From NCBI GenBank assembly GCA_013002475.1, contig JABDJM010000524.1:1-6594 (forward strand): a stretch of 6,594 bases of DNA, given 5' to 3'. The translations under genes and the position numbers were made by a program. The stretch comes from Saprospiraceae bacterium. Its GTDB lineage: Bacteria > Bacteroidota > Bacteroidia > Chitinophagales > Saprospiraceae. Shown in pieces: positions 1 to 6,037 of the stretch (positions within the stretch are counted from its first letter, which is position 1; each line of letters opens with the position of its first letter). The notes under the pieces are model-generated. The model had not been told where the DNA came from. It made no database searches and saw only the letters and a list, made by a program, of their open reading frames with translations.

Positions 1-2
1 CA

Positions 3-116
3 ATTGACCAGCCTGAACAAATCGTTCTTACAGACCTGAAACCAGGCTTGTATTATATGTTCGCAGATTTCAAGGACCGCAAAAGAGTCAGTAAGAAATT
101 TGTGATCGCCAGGTAG
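3..116 (+). CDS. C-terminal end of a T9SS-secreted protein (type A sorting domain), 5' truncated
   Basis: This is the last 37 residues of a gene that begins left of the window; the reading frame is open from base 3 and stops at TAG 114-116. The residues read as the end of a Por/T9SS type A C-terminal sorting domain. A beta-strand ending in LTDLKPGLYYMF (the familiar 'l..L.pGlYfv' pattern) is followed by a basic turn and the terminal strand KKFVIAR, with the usual Lys-rich motif just before the C-terminus. In this family the domain directs the folded protein across the outer membrane through the type IX system and is normally removed or used for surface anchoring. The cargo function cannot be told because the body of the protein is missing. 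A hairpin terminator follows 21 bases downstream. The fragment is short, so the call rests on pattern recognition of the motif and its terminal position. Confidence 0.72.
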   Translation: MDQPEQIVLTDLKPGLYYMFADFKDRKRVSKKFVIAR

Positions 117-137
117 CACAACGCTGCCATGGCAGAG

Positions 138-173
138 GCCCTCTATGAAGTGAGTTCTTCGTAGAGGGCTTTT
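138..173 (+). terminator. Intrinsic terminator of the T9SS-substrate gene
   Basis: Bases 138-150 and 157-169 form a 13-pair stem with a single G-T wobble and a six-base loop (151-156), directly followed by TTTT (170-173) and a further T-rich stretch. Stem length, GC-rich base and trailing T run fit a rho-independent terminator for the + strand gene ending at 116. On the - strand there is no T run after the stem, so it is probably one-directional. The left arm contains the stop codon of the converging glycosyltransferase gene (143-145), so the last codons of that gene lie inside the stem. Confidence 0.8.
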
Positions 174-1237
174 AATTTGGCAATGGTCTGCTTTGTATTG
201 AGATTTTGCTCAATATGCTTTTTTGCATTCCTTCCCAAAGCTTCGCACAGTTCACGATCATTGAAAAGCTTTTGGATTGCTTTTGCCATCGTCTTGAAAT
301 CACGGGCTGGAGTAACAAGTCCGCTAATACCGTCTACGACCAACTCCTTATTCCCAGAAATATCAGTAATGATTGGAGCCACCCCCAAAGACATCGCTTC
401 TATTACAGCCTTCGTAATAGATTCACCCCATAAAGAGGAGAGAACAAAAGCATCACAATCTGCAACAATTGGGAGGACATCTTCCTGAAAGCCCAGGAAG
501 TGAATTTTGTCTCCTTTCCCTCCTTGTTTTACGATCTCAAGGTTTTTGGCGTCATCCATTCCCCGGCCAATTAACAGCAGATGAACAGGGGAATATGCCG
601 GTAATTGGTTGAAGGCTTTAAGGAGGTAAGGAATACCTTTCATTCTCCTATTGTTAGACGTGTTGACCAGGAGAAAGGATTCCTGAGGTATCCCCAGTTC
701 TTCCCGTATATCTCTCTTTTCCTCAACCTTGTACCAGTCTATATCATGACCCTTATTGATAGTCCTGGCCTTATCCTTTCCAAAAATGAGTTGCTTTCGC
801 AGGTATTCTTCAACACCCTTGGCATTGCACATAATGGCATCCACTGCAGGATGGAGATACTTAAAATAGGCTGAGGGATCGTACCAATTTATGTGTCCAA
901 TGAATCCCCTATACAGAACAATTTTTGCAGAGGTTTTTTTGGCAGCCTGTATTCCGTTGACAATGGCGGTACCGTTAAAAAGATGTACAACCTCGATTCT
1001 GTGATCGACGATGTATTGTCGGATCCTCTTAATTTCTTTCTTGTCGAATTTTTTTTCAGGATGCCAATCAACGACTGTAATTCCGGCTTCGATAAAAGCA
1101 CTTTTCAGCCGAGGATCTGGCCAGCTCATAACATGGACATCCATTCCTTCATTAGCAAGCCCAATAAAGGTGTTGGCCTCAGGCCGAGTAGAATGAAAAT
1201 CTTTGTATTCGCTAATTACGAGAACACGGATCACCAC
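143..1237 (-). CDS. GT4-family glycosyltransferase
   Basis: This is a cytoplasmic glycosyltransferase of the GT-B fold, family GT4 (Glycos_transf_1), 364 residues and full length for the family. The N-terminal Rossmann half (about 1-165) starts IRVLVISEY and holds an acceptor-side region with VVHLFNGTA (83-91). The C-terminal nucleotide-sugar half (about 185-345) has NNRRMKG (195-201), whose Arg and Lys probably contact the donor phosphates, then LLIGRG (221-226), IHFLGF (245-250), and the signature E272-x7-E280 in GESITKAVIEAMSLG. GNKELV and the GLVTPARD segment follow as usual. Retaining transfer of a sugar from a nucleotide donor is expected; donor and acceptor are unknown. There is no ATG near the N-terminus: the frame opens with two adjacent GTG codons (1237 and 1234), either of which could start. 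It lies 31 bases after the hydrolase gene on the same strand and may share its transcript. No other polysaccharide genes are nearby, so its pathway is not shown by context. Confidence 0.9.
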   Translation of the reverse strand: MVIRVLVISEYKDFHSTRPEANTFIGLANEGMDVHVMSWPDPRLKSAFIEAGITVVDWHPEKKFDKKEIKRIRQYIVDHRIEVVHLFNGTAIVNGIQAAKKTSAKIVLYRGFIGHINWYDPSAYFKYLHPAVDAIMCNAKGVEEYLRKQLIFGKDKARTINKGHDIDWYKVEEKRDIREELGIPQESFLLVNTSNNRRMKGIPYLLKAFNQLPAYSPVHLLLIGRGMDDAKNLEIVKQGGKGDKIHFLGFQEDVLPIVADCDAFVLSSLWGESITKAVIEAMSLGVAPIITDISGNKELVVDGISGLVTPARDFKTMAKAIQKLFNDRELCEALGRNAKKHIEQNLNTKQTIAKLKALYEELTS

Positions 1238-1268
1238 GAGGAGTAGTTTAGGCAGGCAAACTTAGCAA

Positions 1269-2630
1269 TTATATGAAACCGTTATCCTTCAAGAATTGAA
1301 TTATCTCAATTTTCACTTGAGGAGAGATTCTGAAAAAATGCCAATATGAATGTTCATTTTTCATATTGATATACTTTCCTTCCTTTTCAGTACCGTGCTC
1401 GGCATTATAGGCAACCACCGTTTTCAATAGTTTTGCCCTTTCTCCTTCAAAAAGTTCATTAAGCCTCTTCACATTTTCCTTATAGGGGACAATCCAATCC
1501 TTGTCACCATAGATTGCCAGATAAGGATTTTGAAATTGTGAAAGAATTTTTCCAGGATCAAAGGAATGCCTTCTAACCCAAAGATTCTGAATATCGTCCT
1601 TGGATGAGGGTTTGTCCGTTTCATCCAAAAGTTCCATCCAGCCATTTTCTTCAGCTTTTAATAGCAGATTTGAAATAGACTCGAAAGTCTTTTCACTTGC
1701 TTCAGCTTCACAAAGAAGTTCTGTGTAATTCAATAATTCTGTCTTGGAATCCTCGGATAGTTTATAGAATTCTGTTCCATAAACAGCCGACTGAATTTGT
1801 TGATCTTTTACAGATGTAGATGGACCGACGACACTAATTAGAAAATCGAAATCGGATTTTTCCTGAGCCTTTAGCATTACCCATCCTCCTGCACTACTCC
1901 CAATGACCCCAATCTTTTGGAACCCGTTAGGATGGTTTTCTAAAAACTCCTTACATGCTCTAACATCCGAGGCCAGGTCTTCTATAGTGGCCTGGTCGCA
2001 ATCTCCTGAAGACTTCCCGGTGCCTCGTTTATTATATACAAGGGTGGCAACACCGTATTCCCTGAGCATCTTAGCTGTAAGGTCATACTTGGTGCTCCCT
2101 GGATAACAACCCCTCCCGCCAACCACAATGATTGCGGTTTGTTGAGTTGATATTTTGGGGATATGGAGGTGCCCTGCAAGTTGAATACCTGAATTGTCTA
2201 TCGTCACCTCCACAATGTCAAAAGGATCGGATGGAGGGGGAGCTGTTTTTTTAAGATGCACATAAACAACAGGAGCAGTATTCTCAAGCTGACCTATTAT
2301 TTCAAGGTTATTTGCATCAAGATTCATCTTTGCCTTTCCATGACCTGTATTCATCGTGATGGTACCTGCTGAATCAACTTCTACCGGAATCTGGAATTCC
2401 CCAAACTGCGGGTGCCATTCTTCTATGATCTGAAGTGATAAAAATTTTCCTTCATTTTCAAAAAACTGAACATCCATTCTTTGGTGGGCATTGTTCTTAA
2501 TAAATGCGCCTTGCCAGTAGCCTTCTATTTGGTCAAATACTTTTGCGGGGTCTTGCTGAGCCTGCATGGGTATAACAAGTACAAAAGTCAATACAAAAAG
2601 AAGCCAGTGTTTATTCACGTTCATTACCAT
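1269..2630 (-). CDS. Secreted alpha/beta hydrolase with N-terminal beta-rich domain
   Basis: A 453-residue exported serine hydrolase. Residues about 3-25 form a Sec signal peptide (MNVNKHW, a hydrophobic core, then MQAQ) with likely cleavage after Ala24. Residues about 32-128 are a beta-rich, lipocalin-like accessory domain (EGYWQGAF onward) often seen before such hydrolases. After a Pro-rich linker (131-136) the alpha/beta hydrolase domain runs from about 138 to the end. It has the oxyanion-side loop VGGRGCYPGS, RGTGKSSG, and the nucleophile elbow G244-S-S246-A-G248 with Ser246 as nucleophile. The likely acid is Asp378 in YGDKDWIVP and the likely base is His427 in NEHSYW. Residues about 272-360 form an acidic helical cap. 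Related proteins are annotated as esterases, S33-type peptidases or dienelactone-hydrolase-like; the substrate is not readable. There is no lipobox or T9SS domain, so a periplasmic location is inferred. The ATG at 2630 overlaps the upstream gene by 7 bases; a second in-frame ATG at 2624 makes a TAATG junction with that gene's stop and begins the cleaner signal peptide. Confidence 0.88.
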   Translation of the reverse strand: MVMNVNKHWLLFVLTFVLVIPMQAQQDPAKVFDQIEGYWQGAFIKNNAHQRMDVQFFENEGKFLSLQIIEEWHPQFGEFQIPVEVDSAGTITMNTGHGKAKMNLDANNLEIIGQLENTAPVVYVHLKKTAPPPSDPFDIVEVTIDNSGIQLAGHLHIPKISTQQTAIIVVGGRGCYPGSTKYDLTAKMLREYGVATLVYNKRGTGKSSGDCDQATIEDLASDVRACKEFLENHPNGFQKIGVIGSSAGGWVMLKAQEKSDFDFLISVVGPSTSVKDQQIQSAVYGTEFYKLSEDSKTELLNYTELLCEAEASEKTFESISNLLLKAEENGWMELLDETDKPSSKDDIQNLWVRRHSFDPGKILSQFQNPYLAIYGDKDWIVPYKENVKRLNELFEGERAKLLKTVVAYNAEHGTEKEGKYINMKNEHSYWHFFRISPQVKIEIIQFLKDNGFI

Positions 2631-3889
2631 TCAATGTTTAAATCTTCCAGGGCAACAAAAACTATGTTATCGTTCCTGACATATACAAATTTTCCATCCG
2701 GAGTTACATTTGCGCCCCAACCATAGGCCAATGGCAATCTCTTAATCCTAGTCCAATCCCCATTTCTTTTTTCATAATAGTAAAAACCATTTTCACCTAA
2801 CTCTTCTCTGTGCTCTTTGGGGAAATCAGCCTGAGTAACGATCAATTTATCACCCGCATCATTTACGATTGCGTCAAAGCTGGTGATATCGTAGGGGGAG
2901 AGATTGTCACTGATCCATTCGGGTTTTGAGAAGAAACCCTCTTCTTGGGGAAAGGAAACAAAAGTTCCTTTTCTAGGTGTTCTTGCAAACATATACAGGC
3001 TTCCATCCGTCGCTATTTGATAATATCCGGCATTAAGATCAAAGAGGTTTGTGATCTCCATTGGGGCAGACCAGCCCTTCGCTTCCCTTTGGACCAGAAA
3101 TGTTCTGGTAAGATCCTTATCGTCTTGGATTTCTTCATAGACCTTGTAAATGATTCTATCTCCGTTTGGGGATATGGCCATATTATATACATAGTCAGTA
3201 AATTCTAAACGCTCTACATTCCACTCCCCTTTGGAAAGTGTAGCCAGATGCGGTACTTTTTTCATCCAATCATTGTATTGGACAAATGCCATTGTCTTTC
3301 CATCGGCAGTAAAACTTGGGGATGCTCTTTCCCAGCCGGGTTCATTAGGACCAAGGAAGGCTTTATAAAAAAGATTCTCGCTGTTTCCCTCATCAATAAC
3401 ATCCCCTGCATTATCAAAAGTAGTCCACCCTCCTGTTGGATTTCCATTGTCAAAATATCTGACCAGAGATATTTGTCCGTTGTCATGCCAACGCAACACT
3501 ACCCCATCCTGGATATCCTTTACATAGGTTCCTTGCTTTTTAAGTTGACCATTTGGGTACCACCATTTGGTAAGGCCCTGCCCCATATTTTTTCTCCTAT
3601 CACCCTGGAACTTTCTGTTTCCATTGTCATACCATTCAGTCCACATGCCATGATACGAGCCATTTTTGAAGGTTCTTAATGTTTTGATCTTCCCATTTTC
3701 ATGGTAGGCTATAGCTTTTCCAGTGAATGCATTTCCTTCATACTTAAAAGTACCATAGTATGAGTCTGTCATTTCCTTTTTATCCTCTTCGATCTGGTCA
3801 AAAGGAACTTGTGCATTTGATAAATGGGCTGCTGCAAGAAAACTGAATACAATAGGAGCTAGAAATCCGATCTTTTTATGCATGATCAT
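2624..3889 (-). CDS. Secreted MORN-type repeat protein with PD40-like beta-propeller
   Basis: A 421-residue exported protein of unknown function with two repeat domains. A Sec signal peptide covers about residues 1-26 (hydrophobic core, then HLSNAQ). Residues about 53-170 hold five MORN_2/YwqK-like repeats whose NG turns fall at 65-66, 89-90, 113-114, 137-138 and, degenerate as AG, 161-162: an exact 24-residue period with W/Y-x-D/P-N-G cores. Residues about 186-415 form a TolB/PD40-like propeller with repeated 'sf.aDGk.i.f' strands around 189-202, 235-249, 289-301, 339-351 and 391-404, including SPNGDRIIY and VTPDGKFVYV. Such propellers usually bind proteins or glycans and have no catalytic residues. 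The YwqK 'antitoxin' label that automated pipelines give these repeats should not be taken as function. The start could be ATG 3889 or ATG 3883; both give a normal signal peptide. Its TAA stop overlaps the start of the hydrolase gene, so the two are coupled and probably act together outside the cytoplasm. Confidence 0.85.
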   Translation of the reverse strand: MIMHKKIGFLAPIVFSFLAAAHLSNAQVPFDQIEEDKKEMTDSYYGTFKYEGNAFTGKAIAYHENGKIKTLRTFKNGSYHGMWTEWYDNGNRKFQGDRRKNMGQGLTKWWYPNGQLKKQGTYVKDIQDGVVLRWHDNGQISLVRYFDNGNPTGGWTTFDNAGDVIDEGNSENLFYKAFLGPNEPGWERASPSFTADGKTMAFVQYNDWMKKVPHLATLSKGEWNVERLEFTDYVYNMAISPNGDRIIYKVYEEIQDDKDLTRTFLVQREAKGWSAPMEITNLFDLNAGYYQIATDGSLYMFARTPRKGTFVSFPQEEGFFSKPEWISDNLSPYDITSFDAIVNDAGDKLIVTQADFPKEHREELGENGFYYYEKRNGDWTRIKRLPLAYGWGANVTPDGKFVYVRNDNIVFVALEDLNIEW

Positions 3890-3955
3890 TTGGTTTTCAT
3901 TTTACAAGTTCAACCCAATTCAAAATGTCTCATTCTAGTTGAGTTGTTTTGAGGC

Positions 3956-4438
3956 TTAAACAAACTCTGAAATGAGACCGCAAATTATGATGCTAGTTAA
4001 AAGCCAATAGGCAAAGTGGTACCAGAAGAATTTCCATCCTTTCGATTGAATAAGCGTGAAAAAACCAACAAAAGGACCTGCGAAAATGAATCCATTAATT
4101 GCTCCATGAAAAATTCCATGTCCGAAGTGACGGTGCTTGTCTCCGTAGATTGCAAGAAAGGATTCAACAGTATTCTTCGCGTCTTGACTACCCATCATGA
4201 TATCCGTAAAGAACAATTCATAAAACCCCATTTGATGGATAACAAGGTTGATGTAACCATATACAATTGCCAATGACAAAAGAAAGGAAGCCCCCAATTT
4301 CCAAATATTGAAATTCAATGAGTCTTTAATCTCTTGTCCAAACCAATTTCTCACTGGTAGTCCTGGAGAATACCATAACCAGGCAATGATTAAGGGGATA
4401 AATGAGATTAGGAAGAATGCGGTGTAATTTATAGCCAT
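3956..4438 (-). CDS. DUF1761-family four-helix membrane protein
   Basis: A 160-residue integral membrane protein with four hydrophobic segments at about 6-23, 47-67, 108-130 and 137-157. The WLWYSP motif at the end of helix 1 (20-25), NWFG soon after, and the Gly/His-rich stretch FGHGIFHGAINGF before helix 3 are typical of DUF1761 (PF08570), whose members are about 130-160 residues and have no known biochemical role. Inner-membrane location is inferred from the helices and lack of a cleavable signal. The start ATG at 4438 is the first in frame and leaves the first helix intact. The gene ends 66 bases before the MORN/propeller gene on the same strand; no convincing terminator lies between, so co-transcription is possible but unproven. 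An imperfect palindrome (4445-4460) sits just upstream of the start. Confidence 0.78.
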   Translation of the reverse strand: MAINYTAFFLISFIPLIIAWLWYSPGLPVRNWFGQEIKDSLNFNIWKLGASFLLSLAIVYGYINLVIHQMGFYELFFTDIMMGSQDAKNTVESFLAIYGDKHRHFGHGIFHGAINGFIFAGPFVGFFTLIQSKGWKFFWYHFAYWLLTSIIICGLISEFV

Positions 4439-4529
4439 AATATCCTAAAACCTGGTTTAGATTCAGCTAGGCAAACAGTCATAAGGGAATTTGGTTGACT
4501 ATGATTCTAAAGGGTTGGATTGATTAAGT

Positions 4530-4880
4530 TTAAACTTCCTTTTTCTTTTTACTTGACTTGGCTTTTGGGTTAAAGTCTAAACACTTCTGGACCCAAAAAT
4601 CCAAATCCTTATCCTGATCATAACCATCAGGCTCCACAAAAAGATAACCTGTCATAGGTCTCCCCCCGTGCATCATTTGATCCGCTCCCGATCTTTCAAC
4701 AAGACTACTTACTTCTTCAGGATCTACCCTTAGCATTAAGCCACCTTTGAAAGTCCCGAAGCACATTTTATCATCCACCATAAAACAATCTCCCCCGAAC
4801 ATTTTCTTTTCGGTCCAAACAGTCCTCTTTGCCGTCATGACATTTCTGATTCTCTCAATTAGGTAAGGATCGGTGGGCAT
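4530..4880 (-). CDS. TfoX/Sxy N-terminal domain protein
   Basis: A 116-residue soluble protein made of a single TfoX N-terminal domain (PF04993). Key marks are the amphipathic first helix (DPYLIERIRNVM), the signature KKMFGGDCFMVDDKMCFG, the strand LMLRVD and RPMTGYLFVEPD, then a final helix ending DFWVQKCL. The C-terminal helical domain found in full-length enterobacterial TfoX/Sxy competence regulators is absent. Many bacteria carry such N-domain-only proteins, and their role is not established; a part in competence should not be assumed. The tail is strongly basic (KSSKKKK), which could aid nucleic acid binding. An in-frame ATG lies further upstream at 4937, but I chose ATG 4880. The extra 19 residues (MNLGPLASFSILL...) do not fit the family, the domain begins at MPTDPYLIERI, and a candidate promoter (4902-4932) lies downstream of the 4937 codon. 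Confidence 0.85.
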   Translation of the reverse strand: MPTDPYLIERIRNVMTAKRTVWTEKKMFGGDCFMVDDKMCFGTFKGGLMLRVDPEEVSSLVERSGADQMMHGGRPMTGYLFVEPDGYDQDKDLDFWVQKCLDFNPKAKSSKKKKEV

Positions 4881-4901
4881 TTGGTTCGTTTTGGATATTA
4901 A

Positions 4902-4932
4902 CAAAATACTAAAACTCGCCAAGGGCCCCAAA
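4902..4932 (-). promoter_or_regulatory. Candidate Bacteroidota-type promoter for the TfoX-like gene
   Basis: Read on the - strand, TTTG (4932-4929) is followed after 20 bases by TATTTTG (4908-4902). The known Bacteroidota housekeeping promoter has a TTTG-like -33 element and TAnnTTTG at -7, spaced about 19-21. The spacing is right, and the -7 element is one T short of consensus. It ends 21 bases before ATG 4880, implying a very short leader, which is common in this phylum. AT-rich DNA can give such matches by chance. Confidence 0.4.
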
Positions 4933-5072
4933 TTCAAATAATTCGCATGATTGAAGTTAGAGATGACATTTGATCGTAAAATTTGAGGGACTCATCAAAG
5001 TTATTTTGTCAATTCACTTCCAAATCTCATCTTAACAAAGAGAAAGTTTTACAATAACCTAAAACCAATATC

Positions 5073-5255
5073 ATGGGAAACAGTGTAGAAAACAATGCCG
5101 GTAGCGGGGCTATTTACGGCCTTGGATTTATCGGAGCGGCTATTTATTATATCACTACTGCCACTAGTTTTATCAGTGGTGTAATAGGTGTCCTGAAGGC
5201 AATCTTTTGGCCCGCCTTCATCGTGTTTGAAGTTTTTACAATGCTTGAACTTTAA
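5073..5255 (+). CDS. Small two-helix membrane protein, conserved hypothetical
   Basis: A 60-residue protein with a polar N-terminus (MGNSVENNAGSG), then two hydrophobic segments at about residues 13-30 and 33-57 joined by a short turn (TSFISG), ending in an aromatic and acidic tail (FEVFTMLEL). The composition (AIYGLGFIGAAIYYI, then GVLKAIFWPAF with Trp-Pro in helix 2) resembles small conserved membrane proteins that recur in several phyla without known function. That resemblance is from memory of the pattern, not from a search. A helical hairpin in the inner membrane is inferred. The start ATG at 5073 is the only sensible one, and no Shine-Dalgarno is visible. The gene is divergent from the TfoX-like gene and converges on the beta-barrel gene with two bases between the stops. 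The opposite-strand frame over the same bases is Lys/Ser/Asp-rich with no protein-like pattern, which supports this strand. Confidence 0.75.
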   Translation: MGNSVENNAGSGAIYGLGFIGAAIYYITTATSFISGVIGVLKAIFWPAFIVFEVFTMLEL

Positions 5256-5276
5256 GGTCAAATCCTTAGCTCAAGC
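5243..5276. terminator. Possible hairpin at the junction of two convergent genes
   Basis: Two nested stems fold across the two converging stop codons: GCTTGA 5243-5248 with TCAAGC 5271-5276, and TAAGG 5253-5257 with CCTTA 5264-5268 around a six-base loop, separated by a small internal bulge. The position suggests a shared end-of-transcript structure for both strands. Neither side has a T run, so it is not a standard intrinsic terminator, and parts of both arms are coding. Confidence 0.3.
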
Positions 5277-5959
5277 CCCAGGCCGATCGAGGATAATCTC
5301 AAATTCGTATTGAATTGAGAAAAGTCTTTGAATTGTCCAAGGGGATCTTCCTGATAAGATCCAATCAAATAACTTACCGCTCCCATGCTGGCAATCATCC
5401 TGATCCTGGTTGAAATTTGATACGTTGCCCCTAGTGCCCCGACAACACGGAAATAATTCGACTTATACTCAGCAAGATGTTCTCCAAAACGCATGATCTC
5501 CTCTTTTTCTTTTCCAAAAGTATAATGGACACCAGGTTGTACAAATACGGAAAAGGCGTTTTCAGGATTAAAGGTATATCGGAAAAATGATCCGAATCCA
5601 AATTGATTCGTTTTTCTTTCAAATGGCACGTCAGCCATTTCGTTAAAATCATAGATAGTCCCTTCATACTTCCCGAGCCTTAGATCTCCTTGGAAACCTA
5701 GCATCAATTGTTTAGTAAGCTCATACCCTAAATACGGGCGTATTTGAAAATCCAGGTTTTTTGTGTCTGTGGTGGAACTAGAAAAGATTGTTCCTGTCGA
5801 AGCAGGAAAAACACCAAGGAAAGAAAAAGGGATAGTGTTTTTCTGACTGGTAAAATTCAGGGTGCCACCGACAATCCAATTTGAAGCAGTTTCAGCTTCC
5901 TGAGCAAAGAGGTTAGAGGATAAAGCAAGGGCAAGGAAAAGTGTCAGTAGGTTTTTCAT
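5258..5959 (-). CDS. Outer-membrane beta-barrel protein (OmpA-like/porin fold, small)
   Basis: A 233-residue predicted outer-membrane protein. The first 19 residues are a clear Sec signal peptide (MKNLLTLFLALALSSNLFA, cleaved before Gln20). The rest alternates polar and hydrophobic residues in about eight strands, for example NWIVGGTLNF, FQIRPYLGYEL, LMLGFQGDLRLG, QFGFGSFFRYTF, AFSVFVQPGVHYTFG, FRVVGALGATYQI and the terminal SIGLGLELRI. This is the pattern of the small 'outer membrane beta-barrel' families (PF13505/PF13568) common in Bacteroidota. There is no OmpA peptidoglycan-binding domain. Function may be structural or adhesive and cannot be specified. The ATG at 5959 begins the signal peptide exactly. 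Its 3' end is only two bases from the stop of the small membrane-protein gene on the other strand. Confidence 0.85.
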   Translation of the reverse strand: MKNLLTLFLALALSSNLFAQEAETASNWIVGGTLNFTSQKNTIPFSFLGVFPASTGTIFSSSTTDTKNLDFQIRPYLGYELTKQLMLGFQGDLRLGKYEGTIYDFNEMADVPFERKTNQFGFGSFFRYTFNPENAFSVFVQPGVHYTFGKEKEEIMRFGEHLAEYKSNYFRVVGALGATYQISTRIRMIASMGAVSYLIGSYQEDPLGQFKDFSQFNTNLRLSSIGLGLELRI

Positions 5960-6037
5960 TATCGACTTTTTCCCAAAGATGCCAATTTGAAAATATGTGG
6001 TGGGTATATTGCTATGGAAATATTCACGTGGAGTGGC

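Noticed and set aside
1049..1056. Run of eight T (A8 in the glycosyltransferase message), possible slippery site
   Set aside because: It encodes ordinary EKK in a protein that continues correctly in frame; there is no alternative product in the shifted frames.
889..1246. Overlapping frames inside the glycosyltransferase gene (up to 117 codons on the + strand)
   Set aside because: They are shadows of a clearly conserved GT4 enzyme and show no motifs of their own.
2624..3889. Reading the MORN/YwqK-like protein as an antitoxin of a toxin-antitoxin pair with the hydrolase
   Set aside because: Both proteins carry Sec signal peptides and the hydrolase is a large two-domain enzyme; the antitoxin name for YwqK repeats is an annotation label without functional support here.
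3911..3950. Inverted repeat CAACCCAA/TTGAGTTG followed by TTTT between the DUF1761 and MORN/propeller genes
   Set aside because: The 20-base loop and wobble make it weak, and the T run lies on the + strand, where no gene ends nearby, so it is not a terminator for the - strand genes.
1251..4480. Shared GTTTGCCT in the leaders of the glycosyltransferase (about 1253-1260) and the DUF1761 gene (about 4471-4478)
   Set aside because: An eight-base match between two AT-rich leaders is not enough to claim a common operator, and the flanks do not align.
4982..5008. TTTG (4982-4985) and TATTTTG (5002-5008) as a + strand promoter for the small membrane-protein gene
   Set aside because: The spacing is 16 bases, shorter than the usual 19-21, and no better pair is visible, so I do not list it as a feature.
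5049..5261. Opposite-strand 70-codon frame over the small membrane-protein gene
   Set aside because: Composition is Lys/Asp/Ser-rich without any family-like pattern, whereas the + strand frame gives a well-formed two-helix protein with a good start.
5974..5981. CATCTTTG on the - strand as a -7 element for the beta-barrel gene
   Set aside because: No TTTG-like partner lies 19-21 bases upstream and the site would leave a leader of only a few bases.
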